Assembly (NCBI GenBank): GCA_051747385.1 | Contig: JBNJGB010000052.1 | Coordinates: 1 to 28,405, forward strand | Direction: 5' to 3' | Source: JBNJGB01 sp051747385 | GTDB lineage: Bacteria; Myxococcota_A; UBA9042; PHBI01; JACKFB01 | Length of the DNA: 28,405 nucleotides | Part shown: piece after piece, positions 22,370 through 28,405 of the stretch | Position numbering within the stretch: the first letter of the stretch is position 1 | How the letters are laid out: each line of letters begins with the position of its first letter | Program-made: the position numbers and the translations under genes | The notes under the pieces: model-generated | Told to the model about the DNA's origin: nothing | The model's database searches: none | The model's input: the letters and a program-made list of their open reading frames with translations, nothing else

Positions 22370-24754
22370 ATGCGCTCCCTGCCGCCCGCCGTCGCCCTCC
22401 CGGTCCTCCTGCTCGTCGCCTGCGCCGCCGATCCCCAGGCGGCGCTCCCGGACTCGGCCGCGGGCTCCGACGACGCCGGACCGGACACGGACGGGGCCAC
22501 CCCGGCGCGGGACGACGTGGTCACGCGGCCGTTCGACACCACCCCGGCGCCCCCGGACACGGCCGACGGCGGCGAGACGTCCACGGACGGGGCCGGCGAC
22601 GCGGCGAACCCCGACGCGGAGGACGCGACTCCGGACGGGCAGGACACGGCGGACGTCCCGCCCGCGGAGATCCCGCTCCGCGCCTGCGAGCACGTCTTCA
22701 CGTTCACGCCTGCTCCCGACGAGTCGGTGGAGTCCGTGACCGTGGCCGGCACCTTCAACGACTGGGACCCGGACGCGCTGCCGATGGAGGAGGGGCCCGG
22801 CGGGACGTGGACGGCCACCCTCGACCTGGAGGGCAAGGAGGTCGGCTCCCAGGCGTACAAGCTGGTGGTGAACGGCGACGACTGGAGGCTGGACCCGGCG
22901 AACAAGATGCGCCGCTACGTGGACGGCGTGGTCAACTCCAAGCTGCTCGTGCCCGACTGCCACCGCCCGGCGCTGGTCCTCGAGGAGCGCACCGTGGACA
23001 CGGCGGCCGGCGCGGCGACGGTGGAGGTGGCCGTCCGGCGCGGCGTGGGAGGAGAGCTGACCCCCGGCAGCCCGAGGGTCCGCCACGACTTCGAGCCGGT
23101 CGAGGGCGCCTGGGATCCTGCCCGAAGCACGCTGCGCGTCATCCTGGACGACCTCCCCGAAGGCAAGCACACCCTGCGCTTCGACGCGGCCGCACCGGCC
23201 GGCGCGGCCGAGCCGCTGGTGGTCTCGTTCTGGGTGGAGCCCGAGCCGTTCCAGTGGCGGGACGCCGTGCTGTACTTCGCCTTCACGGATCGCTTCCGCG
23301 ACGGGGATCCCGGCGGCCAGCCCGCCGACTGCCTCGACGCCGACGCGCCGTCGAACTGGAAGGGGGGCGACTGGGTCGGCCTCCGCGAGGCCGTCGAGGA
23401 GGGCTACTTCGACGACCTGGGCGTGAACGCCATCTGGATCAACGCGCCCATGGACAACCCGAACGACTGCGACGGCGGCCTGTTCGGGCGCAAGTACACC
23501 GCCTACCACGCCTACTTCCCTGCCGACCTGGAGGCTCCGGAGGATCACTTCGGGACCATGGAGGACCTCCGCGCCCTGGTGTCCGCGGCGCACGCGCGGG
23601 GCATCCGGGTGCTCGTGGACCTGGTGATCAACCACGTGCACGAGGACGCCCCGGAGTGGCAGGAGCACCAGGACGACGGCTGGTTCAACCTGGACGGCGT
23701 CTGCCGCGACCAGGACTGGGAGCACCCCGAGACGTGCTGGTTCGAGCCCTATCTCCCCGACCTGGCGCACCAGCGCGACGTGGTCGTGGAGCGCATCACG
23801 GACGTCGCCCTCCAGTGGGCCATCGAGGCGGACCTGGACGGCTTCCGGGTGGACGCCGTCAAGCACGTCCACCGCCACGCGCTGCACACCCTCCGCGCCA
23901 AGCTCGACCGCCGGATCGAGGCGGGCTCCGACGTCCCCTTCTGGACCGTGGGCGAGACCTTCACCGGCGGCTGGGGCGGCGGCACGGGCAGCGAGGAGAA
24001 CCTCATCAAGGCCTACATCGGGCCGTCTCAGCTCTACGGCCAGTTCGACTTCCCGCTGTTCTGGGCTGTCCTCGGCGCCTTCGCCCACGAGACCACCCCC
24101 CTGAGCCGCCTGGGCGAGGTGATGGTCGGCTCGGCCGGCTTCTACGGCCCCGACGCCATCATGGCCTCCTTCCTGGGCAACCACGACGTGGCTCGCTTCG
24201 TGTCCGTGGCGGCGGGGGACGTGCCGGAGCAGTGCCCCGGAGGCTCCGGCGCCGTCGGCTGGGAGTGCCCGCCGGCCCAGCCGTCCGATCCCGAGCCCTA
24301 TCGCCGCCTGGAGCGCGCCTTCACGTTTCTCGCGGCGGCGCCCGAGATCCCGCTCATCTACTACGGCGACGAGATCGGCCTCGCGGGCGCGGGCGACCCC
24401 GACAACCGCCGCCCCATGCCCTGGGGCGACATCCCGGACCGCCGGGAGCAGATCCGCGACCGGGTGGGCGCCCTGATGCAAGCCCGCCGCGACTCGCGTG
24501 CACTCCGGCGCGGCGACGTGTCCGTGGTCTCCTCCTACGACGACCTCCTCGTCTTTACGCGGACCGACGGCGACGACCGCGCGGTCGCCGCCTTCAACCT
24601 GGGCGACGCGGAGCAGTCCGTCGTGGTGTCGGCCGACGCGGGCGCGACGCTGGAGGAAGCGGTGGAGGGCGCGACCCTGACGGCCGGCGCCGACGGGTTC
24701 ACGATCGCCCTGCCTCCCCGCTCGGCGCGGCTGTGGACGACCCCGGCGCCCTGA
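22370..24754 (+). CDS. Secreted GH13 alpha-amylase-family lipoprotein
   Basis: The 794-residue lipoprotein has a signal peptide with lipobox LLVAC. An Asp/Ala/Thr-rich linker runs to about residue 100, followed by an N-terminal CBM48/AMPK-type carbohydrate-binding domain (VTVAGTFNDWDPDAL, about 106-200). The GH13 barrel has region I DLVINH (D417-H422), region II GFRVDAVKH (nucleophile D495), region III VGETF (acid/base E529) and region IV FLGNHD (D606). A beta-sandwich ends the protein. It should hydrolyse alpha-glucans such as starch or glycogen at the cell surface. ATG 22370 is chosen over GTG 22364 because AGGA lies 8 bases before it. It is single-gene, and its stop converges on the lipoprotein gene 30 bp away. 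Exact specificity (amylase, pullulanase or maltogenic) is not resolved. Confidence 0.93.
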   Translation: MRSLPPAVALPVLLLVACAADPQAALPDSAAGSDDAGPDTDGATPARDDVVTRPFDTTPAPPDTADGGETSTDGAGDAANPDAEDATPDGQDTADVPPAEIPLRACEHVFTFTPAPDESVESVTVAGTFNDWDPDALPMEEGPGGTWTATLDLEGKEVGSQAYKLVVNGDDWRLDPANKMRRYVDGVVNSKLLVPDCHRPALVLEERTVDTAAGAATVEVAVRRGVGGELTPGSPRVRHDFEPVEGAWDPARSTLRVILDDLPEGKHTLRFDAAAPAGAAEPLVVSFWVEPEPFQWRDAVLYFAFTDRFRDGDPGGQPADCLDADAPSNWKGGDWVGLREAVEEGYFDDLGVNAIWINAPMDNPNDCDGGLFGRKYTAYHAYFPADLEAPEDHFGTMEDLRALVSAAHARGIRVLVDLVINHVHEDAPEWQEHQDDGWFNLDGVCRDQDWEHPETCWFEPYLPDLAHQRDVVVERITDVALQWAIEADLDGFRVDAVKHVHRHALHTLRAKLDRRIEAGSDVPFWTVGETFTGGWGGGTGSEENLIKAYIGPSQLYGQFDFPLFWAVLGAFAHETTPLSRLGEVMVGSAGFYGPDAIMASFLGNHDVARFVSVAAGDVPEQCPGGSGAVGWECPPAQPSDPEPYRRLERAFTFLAAAPEIPLIYYGDEIGLAGAGDPDNRRPMPWGDIPDRREQIRDRVGALMQARRDSRALRRGDVSVVSSYDDLLVFTRTDGDDRAVAAFNLGDAEQSVVVSADAGATLEEAVEGATLTAGADGFTIALPPRSARLWTTPAP

Positions 24755-24784
24755 GGTCCTCGGGCGGGCTCGACGTCACTGCGG

Positions 24785-25627
24785 CTACGGTGCTCCCGGG
24801 CCCGCGTCCGGCGCCGGGCTCTCCGCATCCGCCCCGGGCTCCTCCGCGTCCTCCGACGGCTCGCCGGGGCTCGCGTCGGCGTCGGCGGCCGGCTCTCCCT
24901 CGTCCTCGTCCACCCGCTCCACGGTGGCGAGGGCCAGGTCCCGCTCGAGCAGGTAGTCGCCCTCCACGTACAGCTCGCGGCGCCGCGTGCGATCCTCCCG
25001 AAAGGGATCCGGGCCCTCGTGGTAGAAGACCCTCCGCTCCCCGCGCTCCTCGAAGCCGCACTCCACGACCTCCTCCGTCTCCTCGCCGGCCCAGGTGCGG
25101 ACGTAGAGGCACTCCTCGCCGTCGTAGACCAGCTTCTCCCAGGCGCCGAGCTTCGCGGTGAACGGCTCGCCCCGCGGCGCCTCGATGGCGGCTCCGAGGC
25201 CCATGAACACGCGCTCCTCCGTCCGCACGAAGCTGTAGTACCAGGTCGTCCCGTCCCCCATCTCCACGCCGAAGCCCGTCGGGGAGCGGAGCACGAGGTC
25301 GCCCTCCCGGACCCTGGGCTTGGAGAACCGGTGGTCGACCACGGCGGCCTCCTCGCCGCCGATCCGGAACTCGAACAGGGTGCGCTCGTCGCGCCGGACG
25401 ACCCAGTCACCCTGCAGGGCCTCGCGCATGGCCTCGCGGTCGAAGTCCCCCGCGGTGGTGGCGGGCTCGTGGCCGGGCGGCTCGGGCGTCGCGTCGGCCC
25501 CGAAGCGCTCGAAGCCCCCGTCCCGGCAGCCGGCCAGGAGCAGCCCGGCCGCGACGACGAGGACCGCGAGCCGACGTGCAGAACCCCGCCGGGGGCGCAC
25601 CCGTTGCAGGTCGTGCCGCGGCCTCAC
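24785..25627 (-). CDS. Lipoprotein of unknown function, coupled to the lipase gene
   Basis: The 280-residue lipoprotein has an Arg-rich n-region, hydrophobic core and lipobox LLAGC. The mature part is mainly beta-strand with many aromatic and acidic residues (DGTTWYYSFVRTEERVFMG, WEKLVYDGEECLYVRTW), with two Cys that could pair. The last 40 residues are an Asp/Glu/Ala/Pro tail. I recognise no family. The GTG start at 25627 overlaps the stop of the upstream lipase-like gene as GTGA, so translation is coupled; a second in-frame GTG nine codons later would give a more ordinary signal peptide. The tight coupling suggests an accessory role for the hydrolase (chaperone, inhibitor or anchor), which is inference only. 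Confidence 0.8.
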   Translation of the reverse strand: MRPRHDLQRVRPRRGSARRLAVLVVAAGLLLAGCRDGGFERFGADATPEPPGHEPATTAGDFDREAMREALQGDWVVRRDERTLFEFRIGGEEAAVVDHRFSKPRVREGDLVLRSPTGFGVEMGDGTTWYYSFVRTEERVFMGLGAAIEAPRGEPFTAKLGAWEKLVYDGEECLYVRTWAGEETEEVVECGFEERGERRVFYHEGPDPFREDRTRRRELYVEGDYLLERDLALATVERVDEDEGEPAADADASPGEPSEDAEEPGADAESPAPDAGPGAP

Positions 25628-28185
25628 TGCGGTCGCTCGACCACGGTCGGGGTGCCGTCGACGATCCAGGTCGCCAGGAACTGCCGGAACTGCTCGCCGA
25701 CACCGGCGTCCCGGAACAGGACGAAGTGCCCGTCGTAGCCGTCGGGCGTCGCCTCGACCAGGCCCCCCGTCGCCGCTCCGCCGGCCTTGTTGGCCGACAC
25801 CGGCGGCGCCACGGTCTGGACCCCGGCCATGTCCTCGGGCGGCGTCCCGGCGTGCACGAGGTCCACGCCCAGGACCCGCGCGAAGAGCTCCGCGGTGGCC
25901 AGCGGCGAGAACGAGTCCCCGACCCCGTAGGTCTGCAGCACGTGCTTGGGGCCGACATCCTCCCGCGGCTGCCGCATCTGCAGCGCCACGTGGTTGAGGG
26001 GATCCACCGGATCGAAGAGCCCCTGCACGAGGCTCAGGGCGGGGTGGCGATCGCTCAGGGGCGTGATGCCCTGGTCGGTGAACTCCTGCAGCGCCACGGC
26101 CGCGCCGAGCTGGGCGTCGACGGGCTCGGTCTTGTTCAGGATGCCGTGGACGAGGCCGGCGCCCGCGCCGCTCCAGACGGCCAGACCGATGTCCGGCTCG
26201 TAGGGCACCGCCAGCGGGCCGTTCTGGGAGCCCTGGCTGTGGCCCACGTACGCCACGTGGGCGGCGTCGAAGCGGAGGGCCTCGCCGGTGGGGCTGTCGG
26301 CGGCGGGGATCTCCAGGTCCCCGAAGACCCGCACCAGCTCGAAGACGTCCGCGGCGCCCTGGTAGACGTTGCCCATCGCGGCCACCGGGTTGCCCACGTT
26401 GAAGAAGAGGACCTCCGGCGACAGGTCCGCCCCGCGCCGCGTGCCGTGCATCGGGCCGTCCCAGCCGACGACGGCGAAGCCGACCGTCTGTCCGCCCGCG
26501 TCCACGCCGGACAGGGGGACGCCGACGCCGCCCACGGAGCTTCGGAAGGAGCCGCCGGTGCCGTGTCCGTACACGACGACGGGCCAGCCCTCCGCGGGCA
26601 TCGGGGTGTCCTTCGGGATGGTCACGCTGACGCAGACGGCCTCGCGGCCCTGGAGCACGAGGCGGCCGTCCTCGGAGAACTCCAGGCCGCCGCCGTCCTC
26701 GGGTCGCAGGTAGGGGCGCGTGCCCTGCTGGATGACCGGCAGGGAGAGCTTCATGTGGACCTCGTGCACGGCCGGGTCCTCACCGAAACAGCCCCGCACG
26801 TGCTCGTCGCCCGACAGACCGTCGTCGCAGGGGCTGGTCACGCCGTCCCCGCAGACCGTCCACTCCTCCGGGGTGGGAACGGCGGGCGCGTGGACGGCCT
26901 CGCGGATGCGCGGCGGGACGTCGTGCACGGGCTGGGTCGTGAAGACCGCCGCGCCCAGGAGGTCCTCGCGGGACAGCTCCTCCGCGTCGTCGGCCCAGGC
27001 GCGCAGCGGCGCGTAGGCCTCCCAGGCCGCCCGCTCGACGGGGTCCTCGGGCTGCTCGTCCGCCACGACCGTGCGGAAGTCCGCGTCGGCCTGGAACGGC
27101 TCGCCGTCCGCGGTCGTCGCCCCCTCGCTGACGACGACGGCGTAGGTGGTCTCCGGCTCCAGGGGCGCGTGCCACGGCACCGTCGCGGCCACGTAACGCG
27201 GGCAGACGTACTTTCCGCCCCCGTCCGTGATGTGCCACGAGTAGCTGAGGCCCCGTCCGTAGCGCGGGCTGTCGGGATCGATGTTCACGAAGCGCAGCGT
27301 GACCGGCCGCCCGGCGTCGTTGTTCGGGTTGCCCTCGACGGACGAGAAGTCCATGACCTCCGAGAAGCGGAGGAAGACCGTGGGCACGGTGGAGGCGCCC
27401 CGCTGGACCTGCCCGGCCGCCTCCACGAACCGCTGGACGGGGTCGAAGCCGACGAAGCCGACCCCGGGCGTCGGGAAGCCCCGGAGGTCCATGGTCCCGT
27501 CGGTCAGGCGGACGTCGTTCGGATACGGGAGCCGGAAGAACTCCTGCACGTCGCCCCGGGGAAGCTCGAAGTACACGCGAGGCGGGCCTTCGTCCTCGTC
27601 GACGGGCTGGCACTCGGGACCGCCGAACGGCCGGGCGCCGAACACGACGCTGCCGGGGCGACACGTCCCCTCGTCGTCGCAGCGGAGCCCCGCCATGCAG
27701 TCGGAGCGAGCCTCGCAGGTCGCGTCGACGTCCCCGTCTCCGGCCTCGGCGCAGACGCCCGTGAAGCCCAGGATCTCGCAGTACAGGCCCCGCTGGCAGT
27801 CACCCGCGGTGGTGCAGGCGGCGCCGGCCGCGCCCTCGCCCGACGGCTCGCAGGTGCCCTTGAAGCTGCACTGGAGCCCGTCCGCGCACTCCTCGGTCAG
27901 GATGCACGGGTTGTTCTCCGCCGTGGTGCCGGTCGCCATGCAGAGGCCGTCGACGCAGTCCAGCCCGAAGCGGCAGTCGCTCACCCCCTCCTCGATCTCG
28001 GTGCAGGACTCGCCGAGCCCGAGGCCCCTGGAGGGGTCCACGATCGGGATGTCGCCCGGCAGCGCGTCCGGCACGTCGAACGTGGGGATCTGGTCCTCGA
28101 GCTTGTCCCGCAGGAGGTCCTCGCAGCCCGCGAACGCGAGGACCACGGTTGCGAACACGGCGAGGCCGACACTGAGGCGGGTCAT
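25624..28185 (-). CDS. Lipase-like alpha/beta-hydrolase lipoprotein with Cys-rich modules
   Basis: The 853-residue lipoprotein (lipobox FAGC) has a Cys-rich region of Dickkopf/EGF-like modules (about 60-175, such as CTTAGDCQRGLYCE). A beta domain containing RLPYPNDVRLTDGT follows, a motif I associate with the N-terminal domain of bacterial extracellular lipases. Then comes an alpha/beta-hydrolase with oxyanion VVYGHGTGG, nucleophile Ser650 in GHSQGS, likely acid D757 in GVGDSFSP and likely His820 in DGHF. It would cleave ester lipids or polyesters outside the cell. Of two ATGs, 28185 is preferred because AGGGGAG is 7 bases upstream; for ATG 28191 the spacing is 1. It is first gene of a coupled pair, with repeat A copy 3 about 105 bp upstream. 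Confidence 0.88.
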   Translation of the reverse strand: MTRLSVGLAVFATVVLAFAGCEDLLRDKLEDQIPTFDVPDALPGDIPIVDPSRGLGLGESCTEIEEGVSDCRFGLDCVDGLCMATGTTAENNPCILTEECADGLQCSFKGTCEPSGEGAAGAACTTAGDCQRGLYCEILGFTGVCAEAGDGDVDATCEARSDCMAGLRCDDEGTCRPGSVVFGARPFGGPECQPVDEDEGPPRVYFELPRGDVQEFFRLPYPNDVRLTDGTMDLRGFPTPGVGFVGFDPVQRFVEAAGQVQRGASTVPTVFLRFSEVMDFSSVEGNPNNDAGRPVTLRFVNIDPDSPRYGRGLSYSWHITDGGGKYVCPRYVAATVPWHAPLEPETTYAVVVSEGATTADGEPFQADADFRTVVADEQPEDPVERAAWEAYAPLRAWADDAEELSREDLLGAAVFTTQPVHDVPPRIREAVHAPAVPTPEEWTVCGDGVTSPCDDGLSGDEHVRGCFGEDPAVHEVHMKLSLPVIQQGTRPYLRPEDGGGLEFSEDGRLVLQGREAVCVSVTIPKDTPMPAEGWPVVVYGHGTGGSFRSSVGGVGVPLSGVDAGGQTVGFAVVGWDGPMHGTRRGADLSPEVLFFNVGNPVAAMGNVYQGAADVFELVRVFGDLEIPAADSPTGEALRFDAAHVAYVGHSQGSQNGPLAVPYEPDIGLAVWSGAGAGLVHGILNKTEPVDAQLGAAVALQEFTDQGITPLSDRHPALSLVQGLFDPVDPLNHVALQMRQPREDVGPKHVLQTYGVGDSFSPLATAELFARVLGVDLVHAGTPPEDMAGVQTVAPPVSANKAGGAATGGLVEATPDGYDGHFVLFRDAGVGEQFRQFLATWIVDGTPTVVERPQ

Positions 28186-28290
28186 GGGCATGCTCCCCTG
28201 CTTGCTCCGTGGCGCGCGGGTCAGCCTAGCACCGGGCCACGGCGGATGCCACGCGGACGAGGCGCCTCCGGGCTCCGGAGCGGGGAAAGG

Positions 28291-28405
28291 CCACAGGGGA
28301 ATCGCAAAGTCGGAGAATCGTGGGCCGCGCGGCGGTACGACGCCCGGCGCCGGAATGCACCCGCTCGGAAGCGATGGGTTTTGCGCGTCTGAGAGCAGGC
28401 AAGGG
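28291..28405 (+). repeat. Dispersed repeat family A, copy 3 (cut by window end)
   Basis: It begins CCACAGGGGAATCGCA as in copy 1 and continues through the body to GAGAGCAGGCAAGGG at the window edge, where the GGGCAA array starts. The first unit has lost one G. The array length and terminal hairpin lie outside the window. The orientation points away from the lipase gene and toward whatever lies to the right. Confidence 0.88.

Noticed and set aside
25576..28392. Plus-strand open frame of 938 codons
   Set aside because: Antisense shadow of the lipase-like gene; it even continues into repeat A copy 3.

Overview
The window is GC-rich throughout (about 70% by eye), gene-dense, and has very high G/C at third codon positions. 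The gene content points to a Gram-negative bacterium of the Myxococcota or a related deltaproteobacterial lineage. Five secreted lipoproteins carry long Asp/Ala/Pro-rich linkers or Cys-rich EGF/Dickkopf-like repeats. There is also a large HEXXHXXGXXH lipoprotein protease, a divergent Lgt, and an Mla-type ABC ATPase. This taxonomic reading is inference; no rRNA or other marker gene is present.

Layout from left to right. A gene fragment (2-265) precedes a two-gene ABC-2 exporter (287-2403, minus). A small secreted protein (2646-3434, plus) and a metzincin-like lipoprotein (3705-5933, minus) follow. Two tandem isocitrate-dehydrogenase-family genes lie at 6032-8031 (minus), divergent from a Cys-rich lipoprotein (8235-9254, plus). 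Next are a zinc-ribbon/TPR-like protein (9545-10690, minus), a secreted SRPBCC/START-like protein (10790-11389, minus) divergent from an FAD oxidoreductase (11466-12620, plus), and Lgt (12637-13554, minus). Two Hsp20 genes (13940-14802), a GT-C-like membrane protein (14951 to about 16507) and a fused double MlaF-type ATPase (16438-18099) are all on minus. A rhomboid protease (18183-18773, plus), DusB (19369-20418, minus) and an MsbA-like exporter (20448-22205, plus) come next. The right end holds a secreted GH13 amylase (22370-24754, plus) and a translationally coupled lipoprotein/lipase pair (24785-28185, minus).

The biology has an envelope and degradation theme. A lipoprotein amylase, a lipase-like hydrolase and a metalloprotease would act at the cell surface. 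Lgt would lipidate them, three ABC systems could move lipids or small molecules, and rhomboid and Hsp20 proteins would handle protein quality control. Housekeeping functions (IDH, DusB) are interspersed.

The least expected content is non-coding. Two dispersed repeat families each occur three times. Family A (2456-2623, 13633-13798, 28291 to the window edge) is about 165 bp, contains a variable GGGCAA tandem array with G-quadruplex potential, and ends in a 9-bp hairpin; both complete copies lie just upstream of, and point toward, a gene start. Family B (3470-3700, 9265-9513, 18841-19104) is about 230-265 bp, has MITE-like terminal inverted repeats and no open reading frame I can support, and all three copies lie between convergent genes. 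Of six convergent junctions, the three gaps longer than 200 bp all hold a B copy and the three gaps of 30 bp or less do not. No tRNA, rRNA, CRISPR array or transposase gene was seen.
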